64,000 nt of DNA from positions 124,001-188,000 of the forward strand of contig CANLNM010000003.1 of assembly GCA_947492475.1 (NCBI GenBank). The letters run 5' to 3'. The DNA is from an uncultured Paracoccaceae bacterium. Its GTDB lineage: Bacteria; Pseudomonadota; Alphaproteobacteria; Rhodobacterales; Rhodobacteraceae. The position numbers and the translations under genes were made by a program. Below, in pieces: positions 1 to 12,413 of this stretch (positions are counted from its first letter, which is position 1; every line of letters starts with the position of its first letter). The notes beneath the pieces are model-generated. The model saw only the letters and a list, made by a program, of their open reading frames with translations, made no database searches and was not told the origin of the DNA.

Positions 1-47
1 GCCCAATGACAGGCCAAAGACGTAGCATCGGGTGGTTTTTCCGTCAT
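1..47 (-). CDS. Possible N-terminal fragment of a divergent gene
   Basis: A reading frame with ATG at position 47 runs leftward off the window without a stop (15 full codons, beginning MTEKPPDATSL). A purine-rich stretch, GGGGGCAGG, lies about 8 bases upstream of the ATG and could be a ribosome binding site. Too short to identify. It would be divergent from the membrane protein that starts at 100. It may equally be chance. Confidence 0.25.
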   Translation of the reverse strand, partial: MTEKPPDATSLACHW

Positions 48-99
48 TGCCAGCCTGCCCCCTGCCCCGGTATCAACATAAAAAAGAGGCCGCGCAGCT

Positions 100-1368
100 A
101 TGGCAAACCACACATTCCCCGCCCTGATCCTGATCGCAGCCTTTGCGGTCCTTAGTTTTATGGCCTCAGCACAGGCCCCGTCCTCTGATCTGTTGGCCAC
201 ATGGTTGGCTGGCCATTTTTACGCAGAGGGCGCGCTGGATCAGATTTATCCCGCGAATAGTGACCTATACACGATGTTACCCCCGTCAGGCTGGGTGGAA
301 TTTATGACGGCCCAAGGATACAGCCATGATGTTTTTCCGTTTATTTACCCGCCTTTATGGGCGTGGGTTGCACAATTTTTCACCGACATTCTGCCCTTTC
401 ACAGCTTGGCGCGCGTGGCCAGCCTGATCAACCCAGCCTTGATCGGGGGAATGGTATTCATGGCGTGGCGCACCACCCGGTCAACCCTGCCCCCGGTGGT
501 TTTTGTATCTGTCGGGATTGTCGCAATTGCCGCGACGAATATCGGCCAAGTGGCCCTGCGCGACAATCAACCGCAAATTCTGGTCAGTTTTCTGACGGTT
601 TGGGCTTTGTCGCGGCTTTATAACGAACAACCCCGATCAGGGGGCGCGGTGATGGCGTTGGCGGCGGCGTTGAAACTGACACCTGCCTTTTACGCGCTGC
701 TCTGGGTGACGCGCCGAAAAACCCGCGCCTTGATTGGGTTCACAATCACCGGCGCTGCATTGGCGGGCTTGTCCGTCTTGGTCGCGGGCTGGCCGTTACA
801 TGCCACGTTCCTGCACCAGATCGGGGCGATTTCAGACACGATTTTCCTCAGCAAATTGAACTTTTCCATCGATCCGGTGATCGCACAGTTCTGTTGCACG
901 GATGCGTTCCTGTTTATCGACCCGGCCCTGTCCAATACGGCGCTTGTGGAGACACAAGCCGGTGGCTGGTACATCATGGCCAAGCCCCCCCTGTGGTCGG
1001 CCCTGTCGGGGTTGGCGTTGGTGATGGTACTGGCGGGCTGCACCTGGCTGGCGGCAAAATCGCAGGATGATCCACTGATCTGGCCCGTGCTGATGATCAC
1101 CGTCAGCCTGATATCACCGCTGTCATGGGTCTATCACTATCTGGCCCCTGCCGCCTTTGCCCCGGTTTTGCTGGACCGATTCGGGCAAAAGGCCGGAACG
1201 TTGACCTTGTTGGCGGTGTTTGCCCCCCTTTCCTTGCCGATCATGGCGCAAATTGATGCCATTTCGCCCTCGCCTTTGCTGGTTCAGGGCACATCATTGG
1301 CCTGTCTGACCCTGCTTGCGACGGCGTTTGTCGTTGCAATCCTTCGCAAACAGGCAAAGATCAGCTAA
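100..1368 (+). CDS. Polytopic membrane protein, GT87 (DUF2029)-like glycosyltransferase
   Basis: 422 residues, almost entirely hydrophobic segments separated by short loops, consistent with an inner-membrane protein of about ten helices. The first helix (about residues 5-25) is followed by a large extracytoplasmic loop containing the acidic stretch ALDQIYP and aromatic FPFIYPPLWAW, the arrangement seen in GT87/DUF2029 polyprenyl-phosphate-dependent glycosyltransferases (the PimE-type fold). Such enzymes use lipid-linked sugars at the outer face of the membrane; the substrate here cannot be told. It stands alone: carB follows 115 bases later with its own promoter-like sequence. The family call rests on overall pattern and length; another membrane glycosyltransferase or a DUF2029 protein without activity is possible. 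Confidence 0.6.
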   Translation: MANHTFPALILIAAFAVLSFMASAQAPSSDLLATWLAGHFYAEGALDQIYPANSDLYTMLPPSGWVEFMTAQGYSHDVFPFIYPPLWAWVAQFFTDILPFHSLARVASLINPALIGGMVFMAWRTTRSTLPPVVFVSVGIVAIAATNIGQVALRDNQPQILVSFLTVWALSRLYNEQPRSGGAVMALAAALKLTPAFYALLWVTRRKTRALIGFTITGAALAGLSVLVAGWPLHATFLHQIGAISDTIFLSKLNFSIDPVIAQFCCTDAFLFIDPALSNTALVETQAGGWYIMAKPPLWSALSGLALVMVLAGCTWLAAKSQDDPLIWPVLMITVSLISPLSWVYHYLAPAAFAPVLLDRFGQKAGTLTLLAVFAPLSLPIMAQIDAISPSPLLVQGTSLACLTLLATAFVVAILRKQAKIS

Positions 1369-1396
1369 AAACCCGCAAACCAGCGTCAACGCCCCC

Positions 1397-1424
1397 TTGC
1401 AACCGCCCGCGCCATCCCTATAAC
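1397..1424 (+). promoter_or_regulatory. Candidate sigma-70 promoter of carB
   Basis: TTGCAA (1397-1402) and TATAAC (1419-1424) are separated by 16 bases, about 60 bases before the carB start. The match to the -35/-10 consensus is fair; no experimental support. Confidence 0.4.
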
Positions 1425-1436
1425 GCAGGACAATTT

Positions 1437-1454
1437 GGACACACGGGGGTGTCC
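1437..1454 (+). promoter_or_regulatory. Inverted repeat in carB leader
   Basis: GGACAC and GTGTCC (6-bp perfect arms, 6-base loop) lie between the predicted promoter and the carB start. There is no T-run, so it is not a terminator; it could be a leader hairpin or a small operator. Confidence 0.3.
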
Positions 1455-1483
1455 GCCACAGACATCATAAAGGGGCCGCTGCC

Positions 1484-4819
<3,336 letters not shown>

Positions 4820-4838
4820 ATCCCGATTTTATCAAATG

Positions 4839-4866
4839 AAAAGGCACCCAAACGGGTGCCTTTTTG
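4839..4866 (+). terminator. Rho-independent terminator after carB
   Basis: GGCACCC (4843-4849) pairs with GGGTGCC (4854-4860) across an AAAC loop, flanked by A-run and T-run. It sits 20 bases after the carB stop and could also serve the convergent lipoprotein gene because of the A/T symmetry. Confidence 0.9.
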
Positions 4867-4868
4867 TT

Positions 4869-5228
4869 TTAGCCCATCGTAAAGACGCGGGCATCGCCGC
4901 CCGGTGGGGTGAAACTCACCTCAGATCCGTTGACGGAAACATCCTGACATTCATAAGGCAGTTCACGTTCGCCGATCGAACCGGACCGACAATATTGCCC
5001 ATCCACAATGGTCCAAGTTCCCGCAAAAACAGCGCCGCCAAATTCCCCGGTAACGCGACCATCCGCATGCAACGTTGCATAACCCTGATCGTTTGAGAGC
5101 CGCTTGCCGACCAATGACTGAATGGTCGCCTCTTCGGGGCTGACCATGTCTTGCGTCATTTCAGTTTCGGTTTGTATACAGGCCGACAGGGCCAGCGCAG
5201 CGCAAGCCGCCACAATTGCTTTGTACAT
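4869..5228 (-). CDS. Small lipoprotein of unknown function
   Basis: 119 residues with a type II signal peptide: positive N-terminus (MYK), hydrophobic core, and lipobox LSAC with the lipidated cysteine at residue 17. The mature part is a small, probably all-beta domain with the segment TLHADGRVTGEFGG followed by GTWTIVDGQYCRSG, the style of META/DUF995-like 'response to a component then subtract background' lipoproteins, and a Cys pair that could form a disulfide. Start chosen at the ATG preceded by GGGGAATG. It converges on carB and shares the terminator between them. No function can be assigned. Confidence 0.7.
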   Translation of the reverse strand: MYKAIVAACAALALSACIQTETEMTQDMVSPEEATIQSLVGKRLSNDQGYATLHADGRVTGEFGGAVFAGTWTIVDGQYCRSGSIGERELPYECQDVSVNGSEVSFTPPGGDARVFTMG

Positions 5229-5307
5229 TATTCATTCCCCATTCTTACAATATGCAGAGCCTATTTATTTATTAGGTTGTTTTTCAAGGGAAAACCGCGC
5301 TGGCGGG

Positions 5308-7068
5308 TTAATCCAACGATTTAACCCGCTCTAGCCAATCACCTGCAAATGGTTCAAATGCACGCCAGGTTTGTGAACTTCCGGCATAGACTTGTTTGCG
5401 GACTTGCTGTGCTGAGGCGGTCCTGACCATATGATCCGCGCGTTCCGGGGTCAGGCAATTGTCATCCCAAGTTAGGCTCAAATCTTTGATCAAATTGCGC
5501 GTTGTTTTCTCTTGGTCGGCAACCAACGCTTCGTAATCCAACGTTACAATCCGATCCCCAAATCGATCCATCCAAAAATCCATCAGGTCCTTATACATCT
5601 GATAATACTGAACAATGTCATCAGGATCATAGGCAAAGCCCATTCCCGTAGAACTAAAATAGTGATTGAAAATCGACCAGCAATTGGCCCGCGCATCGCG
5701 CTGGACATGGATAATCTGGGCTGTGGGCATCGCACTGGCGATGTAACCGATCAACCGAAAATTCAGCGGCATCTTATCGGTAAACATATCCGGCTTTTCA
5801 TCGGTTTCTGGGATCGCAGCCAGGTATTCTGCGCGCAAATCTGCGCCTTGTTTGGCGCTCAAACCGGTCCGGTTTGTGTAGCAACGTCGCACCACCTGCG
5901 ATAGCACACCCAATTCCCCCATCGGGGTCACGCGGGCATGTCGCGCCAAAATCGCTTCGGTTAAAGTGGTGCCGGATCGGGGTAACCCGGTGATAAAGAT
6001 CGGCGTGGGATCGTCAGGGGATGATGTGGTGTTTGGGGTCACCTCGCCGTCAAATTGCGCCTTAATATCCTGAAATAGCGAGGCATCTTGGGAAATATCG
6101 TAGTTCAAATGAGCTTTGCGCAACCGATTTCCCGTTTTCAAAGCCTGATAAGCATCGGCATAATGCCCGTGTTGTTGCTCTATCTTGGCCAAGGCAAATT
6201 GCAGATAACCCAGGTCCGAGCTTTCTGGGTTCTGTTTCAACAGGGCACGCAGTCCAGCTTCGACCTTAAGGTATTCCTGTTGGGACGCGACATTTAGATA
6301 ATTGTAAAATGCGCCCGAATTGTTTGGATCAAGCGAAATGGCGGTCAGATAAGCTATCTTTGCGGCCTCTTTTTGCCCCAGCGCCGCCAAAATCACCCCT
6401 TTGGCCGCTTGCAAAGACGCATCTTTTGGCCATTTTTCCTCGGCTTCGCTTAGGATTTCAAATCCGCGTGCCGCTTGGCCGATGCTATAGCAACTGCGGA
6501 TCGAATTCAGGTAATGTACCACGTCATCAGGATCGAGCTGGCGAGCAATTTCGAAGCTGTTTAACGCCTGATCAGTCATCCCAGCATCCCGGAATGCCCG
6601 ACCTAAACTGCTGAAATACTTTGGATTTGTGGGATCAATTTGCACCGCCTCGGCCAAGATAGTCAAAGCTTCCATGCGTTTGCCCGTTTGTGAAAGCACC
6701 TGCCCCAATCCATGACAGGCCCGTGCATCCTGTGGGGTTGTGCGCAAACGATCCGAAAAATGGGTGATGGCGGCGTCAAAGTCACCCATTTTGGCGTATA
6801 AATCAGCCAATTGGGTGGAATAAACGCCCCCTTTCCCTTGGATGGAAATCGCGGTTTTGTAGTGATTTATCGCCTCATCCACGTTGCCCACTTGAAACGC
6901 TGAATGGGCTGCAACCCCATGCAAATCCGGCCGTTCGGGCAAAAGTTTGAGCGCTTTTTTGCTTTGAAACAATGCCTTACGATATGACCCTTTTTCAAAC
7001 AGCTTTTGAATATGAACCAGGTCAGGCTGGGATTTATGAAGCGATATCGGCGTGTTGGGCTGAGGCAT
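5308..7068 (-). CDS. TPR-repeat sulfotransferase
   Basis: 586 residues in two parts. Residues ~15-320 are tandem tetratricopeptide repeats, with recurring pattern such as AKMGDFDAAITHFSDRL and KEAAKIAYLTAISLDPNN. Residues ~355-575 are a PAPS-dependent sulfotransferase-type domain: the 5'-phosphosulfate loop FITGLPRSGTTLTEAI starts at about residue 358, and IHVQRDARANCWSIF resembles the 3'-phosphate-binding segment. Proteins of this architecture are common in marine Alphaproteobacteria; acceptor substrates are mostly unknown. No signal peptide, so the enzyme is probably cytoplasmic or membrane-peripheral. The ATG follows AGGATG. It is separated by 75 bases from the gene downstream on the same strand and may be co-transcribed with it. 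Confidence 0.85.
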   Translation of the reverse strand: MPQPNTPISLHKSQPDLVHIQKLFEKGSYRKALFQSKKALKLLPERPDLHGVAAHSAFQVGNVDEAINHYKTAISIQGKGGVYSTQLADLYAKMGDFDAAITHFSDRLRTTPQDARACHGLGQVLSQTGKRMEALTILAEAVQIDPTNPKYFSSLGRAFRDAGMTDQALNSFEIARQLDPDDVVHYLNSIRSCYSIGQAARGFEILSEAEEKWPKDASLQAAKGVILAALGQKEAAKIAYLTAISLDPNNSGAFYNYLNVASQQEYLKVEAGLRALLKQNPESSDLGYLQFALAKIEQQHGHYADAYQALKTGNRLRKAHLNYDISQDASLFQDIKAQFDGEVTPNTTSSPDDPTPIFITGLPRSGTTLTEAILARHARVTPMGELGVLSQVVRRCYTNRTGLSAKQGADLRAEYLAAIPETDEKPDMFTDKMPLNFRLIGYIASAMPTAQIIHVQRDARANCWSIFNHYFSSTGMGFAYDPDDIVQYYQMYKDLMDFWMDRFGDRIVTLDYEALVADQEKTTRNLIKDLSLTWDDNCLTPERADHMVRTASAQQVRKQVYAGSSQTWRAFEPFAGDWLERVKSLD

Positions 7069-7143
7069 AGTTCATCCTGCGAAAATCGGGGCAATCGCAG
7101 GATGTCGCATCTTGGCAAAGATTTCGTTAGCGGCTGTAACCGC

Positions 7144-9027
7144 CTATTCGACCCATTCCCATGGCCGGGTATAGGTGCCCAGCGCTTTGATCACATCTTC
7201 GTCGTTGACCGTGCCGGATTTCACCAATTGCGCGACCAATCCGCGCTTTTTATCATCGATGACGCCGCTGACTTCGGCGGCGACATCCGCATTGGCCAAG
7301 GCCTGACCATAAATCCGCGCGATCGCCAGTTTGCGCAGATCAGGTTTAAAGATTTTACCCACAGCGGTCTTGGGAAGTTCTGGTAGAATTTCCAGATACT
7401 TAGGATGTGCGGCACGTTCATGGATGCGATCCTTGGCAAAGGTGATCAGATCCTCAGAACTGACATTGCCCCCCTCGACCAGCTCAACATAGGCACATGG
7501 AATTTCGCCCGAATGGGCATCCGGCTGACCAATCGCGCCGGCAAAGGCGACCATCGGATGACCGGCCAGCGCCTCTTCTATTTCGGCGGGGTCGATATTG
7601 TGCCCCCCCCGGATAATCAAATCCTTGGCCCGCCCCGTGATCCACAAATAGCCATCCGCATCAATCCGGCCCAAATCGCCGGTGCGCAGATAGATATCGT
7701 GATGGAACAAATCGTGGTTTTTATCGACTTCGGTATAGGTGGAACCGGCGTAAACCCCCGGATTGTCGATACAAATTTCACCGATTTCATCGGTTGGGCA
7801 TTCTACGGGACCATCCGCAGTGTGCCGCAGAATTTTGACGTCGCAATACGGAAACGGAAGCCCAATAGAGCCGATTTTCTTTTCGCCATCGGGTGGGTTG
7901 ATCGCCACCAGACAGGTTGCTTCTGTCAGGCCGTACCCTTCGCAGATTGTGACGCCTGCGCTTTCTTCGAACCGACGATATAGTTCAATTGGCAGTGGCG
8001 CTGACCCGGAAAAGGCCAGTCGCAGAGACGAAATATCGGCATCCACCGGGCGTTGCATCAGGGCCGAAATCGCGGTGGGCACTGTGATCATAAACGTCGC
8101 TTTGTAGCGTTCGATCAGTTTCCAGAAATTGTCAAAAACCCCATCGCCGCGATAGCCCTGCGGAGTTGGAAACACGACCTGCGCGCCCGATCCCAGCGAT
8201 GCACCCAGCGACACAATCGTCGCAAAGACGTGGAAGATCGGCAAAGGGCACATTTGCACGTCTTTTTCATCAAATAACAGCGTCGCACCCAGCCAAGCAT
8301 TGTACACGATGCCGCTATAGCGGTGCTGTGCTACCTTGGGCATGCCGGTGGTGCCGCCGGTGTGGAAATAGGCCGCAACCCGGTCGCCGTCACTGTCTTT
8401 GAACGCCAGCTCTGATGGCTGTTTGGCCATTTCTTTGTTGAAATCCAACACTTTGGCATTGTGCGTATGCGGGTTTTTGGGGCGGATCATTGGAACGATC
8501 AGTTTCTTCACCCCGGTCAAATACCGCAACAGGTCAACCTCGATCACGGTTTCCACATTGGGGGCCAGCGCAACCGCTTCGGCGGCTTTTTGGGGCACGT
8601 CGGTTTTTGGAAATGCCTTTAGCGTGACTAGAACCTTGGCGTTGGTTTCCCGCAGGATCGCGCCAATTTGTTCTGCATCCAGCAAGGGATTGATCGGGTT
8701 CACGATGCCGGCGATTGTGCCGCCCAAATAGGTCAGGATCGTTTCTGTGGAATTGGGCAACAGGAACGCCACAACGTCCGTTTCGCCAATGCCCAATGAG
8801 CGGAACAAGTTTGCGGTCTGCGTGGATTTGCGAAGCAATTCAGACCAGGTCAGGGTTTCGTCTTTGTCCTTTGGACCGGAAAACATCTGAAAGGTGACTG
8901 CTTTTCGGCCGCCAAATTTATGGGCCGTGCCGGACAACAGTTCATACATTGTGGATGGAACATCCCGTTCCTCCCAGCTCATTTCCTGCTCAAAGGCATT
9001 GCGGTCCGCGAGTGTTGCGTATGTCAC
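7144..9027 (-). CDS. Acyl-CoA synthetase (AMP-forming)
   Basis: 627 residues of the ANL adenylating superfamily. The P-loop-like motif is HTGGTTGMPKVAQHRYSG near residue 225, followed by EGYGLTEAT (A5), YLRTGDLGRIDADGYLWITG (A7) and GRAKDLIIRGGHNIDPAEIE (A8); the C-terminal catalytic lysine is in PKTAVGKIFKPDLRK. It should activate a fatty or other carboxylic acid to its CoA thioester through an acyl-AMP. Start is GTG at 9027, with the strong site GGGAGGA 8 bases upstream. No adjacent beta-oxidation gene, so the substrate is unknown; the length fits medium/long-chain ligases. Confidence 0.88.
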   Translation of the reverse strand: MTYATLADRNAFEQEMSWEERDVPSTMYELLSGTAHKFGGRKAVTFQMFSGPKDKDETLTWSELLRKSTQTANLFRSLGIGETDVVAFLLPNSTETILTYLGGTIAGIVNPINPLLDAEQIGAILRETNAKVLVTLKAFPKTDVPQKAAEAVALAPNVETVIEVDLLRYLTGVKKLIVPMIRPKNPHTHNAKVLDFNKEMAKQPSELAFKDSDGDRVAAYFHTGGTTGMPKVAQHRYSGIVYNAWLGATLLFDEKDVQMCPLPIFHVFATIVSLGASLGSGAQVVFPTPQGYRGDGVFDNFWKLIERYKATFMITVPTAISALMQRPVDADISSLRLAFSGSAPLPIELYRRFEESAGVTICEGYGLTEATCLVAINPPDGEKKIGSIGLPFPYCDVKILRHTADGPVECPTDEIGEICIDNPGVYAGSTYTEVDKNHDLFHHDIYLRTGDLGRIDADGYLWITGRAKDLIIRGGHNIDPAEIEEALAGHPMVAFAGAIGQPDAHSGEIPCAYVELVEGGNVSSEDLITFAKDRIHERAAHPKYLEILPELPKTAVGKIFKPDLRKLAIARIYGQALANADVAAEVSGVIDDKKRGLVAQLVKSGTVNDEDVIKALGTYTRPWEWVE

Positions 9028-9181
9028 TAAGATGTCCTCCCTAAAGTCGCAGCACCCAAAGATGCCACGGCAATTCCTGCCATAGACCTAAAGATCGAGC
9101 GAATTCTGACAAGTATGACGCAGCGATACATCATTCGCCAAGGGTGAATTACGCTGGGTCACTCAATTTAAAGATGTGGGG

Positions 9182-10975
9182 TTATTCTGCCGCCAAACCA
9201 GAGGTAAATTGCAGCCGCGCCAAACGGGCATATAACCCGCCCTCGGCAACCAGCGCGTCATGTGTGCCCTGAGCGACGATTTTACCGTCTTCAAAAACCA
9301 CGATCCGGTCGGCCTTTTTGACGGTTGCCAATCGGTGCGCCACGATAATGGTGGTGCGATCTTTGGACATTTCATCAACGGCCTGCTGCACGGCCAGTTC
9401 GCTTTCTGCGTCCAGCGCAGATGTGGCTTCGTCCAGCAACAAGACCGGCGCATCGCGCAGGATCGCACGGGCAATGGCGATCCGTTGTTTCTGACCGCCT
9501 GATAACATCACCCCACGTTCGCCTACATAGGCGTCATATCCGTCGGGCAGCGCCATCAGGAAATCATGCGCAGCGGCGGCTTTGGCGGCCTGTTCGACCT
9601 CAGCATCGCTGGCATCGGGGCGTCCAAACCGGATGTTTTCACGGGCTGTATCGGCAAAGATCACCGGGTCTTGGGGCACCATGGCCAGATGCCGCCTAAA
9701 ATCGGCCCGTTCCATGTGCCGCAGGTCAATACCATCCAACAAAACCGCCCCCTCTGACGGGTCATAGAACCGTTGCATCAGTTGAATAATCGTGGTTTTC
9801 CCAGCCCCCGACGGACCAACCAAGGCGATGGTTTCGCCGGGTTTTACGTGCAGATTGACATCCTGCAATGCCTGCGTGTCCGGGCGCGCCGGATAGCGAA
9901 ACGACACGTTGTCAAAACGGATTTCCCCATGTCGGGTATCAGCCGAGGCCTGCGGGTTTTCCGGATCGTTAACCGCGTCTTGGGCATGGAGCAACTCAAC
10001 CAGCCGTTCCGTGGCCCCAGAGGCCCGCTGCAATTCCCCCCAGATTTCCGTCAACGCCCCAACTGCGCCCGCGACCATCACCGAATAGATCACAAACTGA
10101 ACCAAGGCCCCGATCGACATCAACCCGGCCTGAACATCCCGCGCGCCGATCCACAAAACCCCGACAACCCCTGAAAAAATCAGGAAAATAACGATGGCTG
10201 TCATCACCGCACGGGTCGAAATGCGCCGCCGCGCCGCATCAAAGCTTTTCTCGGTCAGATCCGCGAATTTATCACGGCTGCGGGCTTCGTGGGTAAAGGC
10301 CTGAACGGTTTGCGCAGACAACAATTGTTCGGAGGCATCACCAGATGAGGTGGCGATCCAATCCTGATTTTCGCGGCTCAGTTTGCGCAATTTGCGCCCC
10401 AAAACCACAATCGGCACGATAACGGCGGGAACAATCAGCAAAACCAACCCGGTCAATTTGGCCGATGTAAACAACATCAGCACCAAACCACCCAAGAAAA
10501 TCAACACGTTGCGCAGCGCAACCGACACGGATGACCCGATGACAGACAGGATCAATGTGGTATCCGTTGTGATCCGGCTCAGCACTTCTCCGGTCATGAT
10601 GTTTTCATAGAAACTGGGGCTCATGCCGATCATGCGGGTGAATACGGATTTGCGGATATCCGCGACAACCCGTTCGCCCAATCGTGTGACCAGATAATAC
10701 CGGATCGCCGTGCCCACAGCCAAAGCCGCGGCAATCAGCAAGGCGGCGACAAAATATTGGTTCAACAGCCCCGATGCTGCGCCTTCGAAATTGTCGACTA
10801 CTCGGCGCACAGCCAATGGCAGGATCAACGAAATAAAGGCCGTGACGATCAGCGCGATTAATGCGCCGCCCATCAAGCCTTTGTAGGGTTTCATAAATGG
10901 CCACAAGCCCCGCAAGGCACCAATGCGTTTTGACGACGCTCGGTCTTCGGTTGATTGGCGCGGGGTGTCGGTCAT
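9182..10975 (-). CDS. ABC transporter, fused permease and ATPase (exporter half-transporter)
   Basis: 597 residues. The N-terminal ~320 residues form a type-1 exporter membrane domain of six helices; the C-terminal ~240 form the ATPase, with Walker A GPSGAGKTT, signature LSGGQKQRIAIARA, Walker B PVLLLDEATSALD and the H-loop IVAHRLATV. It belongs to the MsbA/BmrA-like group and would work as a homodimer exporting lipids or drugs. A start 54 bases upstream is possible, but the ATG at 10975 has AAAGGA at good spacing and starts right before the helical domain, so it is preferred. It is downstream of the alpha/beta-hydrolase-like gene with 78 bases between, possibly in one transcript. Confidence 0.9.
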   Translation of the reverse strand: MTDTPRQSTEDRASSKRIGALRGLWPFMKPYKGLMGGALIALIVTAFISLILPLAVRRVVDNFEGAASGLLNQYFVAALLIAAALAVGTAIRYYLVTRLGERVVADIRKSVFTRMIGMSPSFYENIMTGEVLSRITTDTTLILSVIGSSVSVALRNVLIFLGGLVLMLFTSAKLTGLVLLIVPAVIVPIVVLGRKLRKLSRENQDWIATSSGDASEQLLSAQTVQAFTHEARSRDKFADLTEKSFDAARRRISTRAVMTAIVIFLIFSGVVGVLWIGARDVQAGLMSIGALVQFVIYSVMVAGAVGALTEIWGELQRASGATERLVELLHAQDAVNDPENPQASADTRHGEIRFDNVSFRYPARPDTQALQDVNLHVKPGETIALVGPSGAGKTTIIQLMQRFYDPSEGAVLLDGIDLRHMERADFRRHLAMVPQDPVIFADTARENIRFGRPDASDAEVEQAAKAAAAHDFLMALPDGYDAYVGERGVMLSGGQKQRIAIARAILRDAPVLLLDEATSALDAESELAVQQAVDEMSKDRTTIIVAHRLATVKKADRIVVFEDGKIVAQGTHDALVAEGGLYARLARLQFTSGLAAE

Positions 10976-11053
10976 AGAGCGTCCTTTCAAGTCAGAAAGG
11001 CACATATAGGCGCGCGGCCCCGCAAACAAGCGTCGGGCCGTCGCAGATGCGGT

Positions 11054-11905
11054 TTATGCCGCTTGTTTTTGCCCCGCCCGACGTTCCAGAACCCGGTTCA
11101 GCCGGGTTTGCATCCGTTGATGGCGATTGGGCAGAATTTGCAGGCGACGCATTTCATCCAGCATATGCGACGACACATCCGGACGGCGCCATAGATTGGC
11201 AGAAAACATGGTCAGCAAATAGCCGGGCGTGTCGCGTTTTGCGCGGCGAAACTGCCCCATCAGATCCGCAACCCGTCGCCGGGCAATCAACCGCAGCAAC
11301 ACCCGATCCAACAGCCCGGTTTCCAGCAGGCAGCGCTGAATTCGTTGCGCGGTTCCGGAGGCTTTGTAATAGGCCGTGCGCGCGTCAGGCAGGTTCAGGA
11401 TCTGGACATGGCGATGTTCGCAATCGGCTGAATCATACAGCACAGAATAGGCCTGTGCCTTGTGATCTGTCACGGCGTCTAACTCGCCCAATTGTTTGAA
11501 ATCTTTTGCAAAACGATTATCCGCAGGCAGGGCATCGGGGTCCAATGCGGCCACAGGGGACATGGCGATCACGTGATCCGCGGCAATCCGTGTTGCGGCC
11601 TTTATCGCGCCATAGGCCCCCATGCCTGTGCCCACAAACGTCACATGTGTGAACCAGCCGCACATATGTTCCAACGCTTCTAGGCATTCGTCAAACGCCG
11701 CCCCCAGGAACCAATCGGCATTGTCCGATCGCACTGTGACGATGTTCAACCCAAATCTCGCACCAAAGGCCGTTTCAGCGGCCCGTTCGGTCGCCGCACC
11801 CGTTTCTGATTTGTTGGGAAAGAAGACAACAACCTGACGCGCATTCCGGCGTAGCTCTGCATGCAGAGAATAGCCATTATTGTCGAATAAAACTGCGTTT
11901 TCCAT
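11054..11905 (-). CDS. Alpha/beta-hydrolase-like protein of unknown function
   Basis: About 283 residues from the ATG at 11905, which has AGGTGG 7 bases upstream; ATG at 11923 is an alternative. The N-terminal half has an alpha/beta-hydrolase-like layout: VVVFFPNKSE as an early strand, NIVTVRSDNADWFLG, then VTFVGTGMGAYGAIKAAT at the position of the nucleophile elbow. The elbow reads G-T-G-M-G rather than G-x-S-x-G, so the usual serine is a threonine or the enzyme is inactive. The C-terminal ~80 residues are Arg-rich and helical. Related proteins in roseobacters are annotated as hypothetical. It lies between the tRNA-Gly gene and the ABC exporter on the same strand. Confidence 0.6.
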   Translation of the reverse strand: MENAVLFDNNGYSLHAELRRNARQVVVFFPNKSETGAATERAAETAFGARFGLNIVTVRSDNADWFLGAAFDECLEALEHMCGWFTHVTFVGTGMGAYGAIKAATRIAADHVIAMSPVAALDPDALPADNRFAKDFKQLGELDAVTDHKAQAYSVLYDSADCEHRHVQILNLPDARTAYYKASGTAQRIQRCLLETGLLDRVLLRLIARRRVADLMGQFRRAKRDTPGYLLTMFSANLWRRPDVSSHMLDEMRRLQILPNRHQRMQTRLNRVLERRAGQKQAA

Positions 11906-12012
11906 TTTGCCCACCTTGTCCATTTCCCAACGTGATTGTCGCTGATTTAGAAACTGACAGCTAAGAATGAAAGGAATTGGAAACGGATTGGCCCATTTCA
12001 TGGCAAATTACG

Positions 12013-12038
12013 GCACAAATGTGGCGCACAAATGTGGC
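12013..12038. repeat. Perfect tandem repeat, two 13-bp units
   Basis: GCACAAATGTGGC occurs twice head-to-tail (12013-12025 and 12026-12038). Each unit contains the small inverted repeat CACA-AA-TGTG. It lies about 110 bases upstream of the hydrolase-like gene and 45 bases beyond the tRNA 3' end. Confidence 0.85.
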
Positions 12039-12082
12039 GATCGCCCCTGCGGGAATGACGGTTTGGTCTGTCTGGGAAATCT

Positions 12083-12156
12083 TGGAGCGGGCGGCGGGAA
12101 TCGAACCCGCGTCATTAGCTTGGAAGGCTAAGGTCTTACCACTACACAACGCCCGC
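12083..12156 (-). tRNA. tRNA-Gly (anticodon TCC)
   Basis: Read on the minus strand, a 74-base cloverleaf: acceptor arm GCGGGCG pairs with CGCCCGC, the anticodon loop is CTTCCAA between TTAGC and GCTAA giving anticodon TCC, and the T-arm carries GGTTCGATTCC. The discriminator is U, as expected for bacterial tRNA-Gly, and CCA is encoded (12083-12085). Decodes GGA/GGG. Confidence 0.95.
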
Positions 12157-12169
12157 TCAAGAGAGTCTT

Positions 12170-12198
12170 CTACTATTTCATCGGATTTCTGGCGTCAA
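12170..12198 (-). promoter_or_regulatory. Candidate promoter of tRNA-Gly
   Basis: On the minus strand TTGACG (12198-12193) is followed after 17 bases by TAGTAG (12175-12170), which would start transcription about 7 bases before the mature tRNA. Good -35, weak -10. Confidence 0.4.
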
Positions 12199-12413
12199 GA
12201 CAGCCAACACCGATAAGCCGCCAAATATCAGAGAAAATTTTGCAACTAACACAGTGATTTCAATTTATTGTTTGGGTCCGCATTCACGTCCTGATCAACT
12301 GTGCATCCAATTTGGGATTGTGGTAAACGTCGCTAAACACCGATTTTGCCGCCCGCAAAAACACCCCTCATCGTGGCCGGGCGATGGCGGTGTCAATTTC
12401 CGACCTGATGGGT

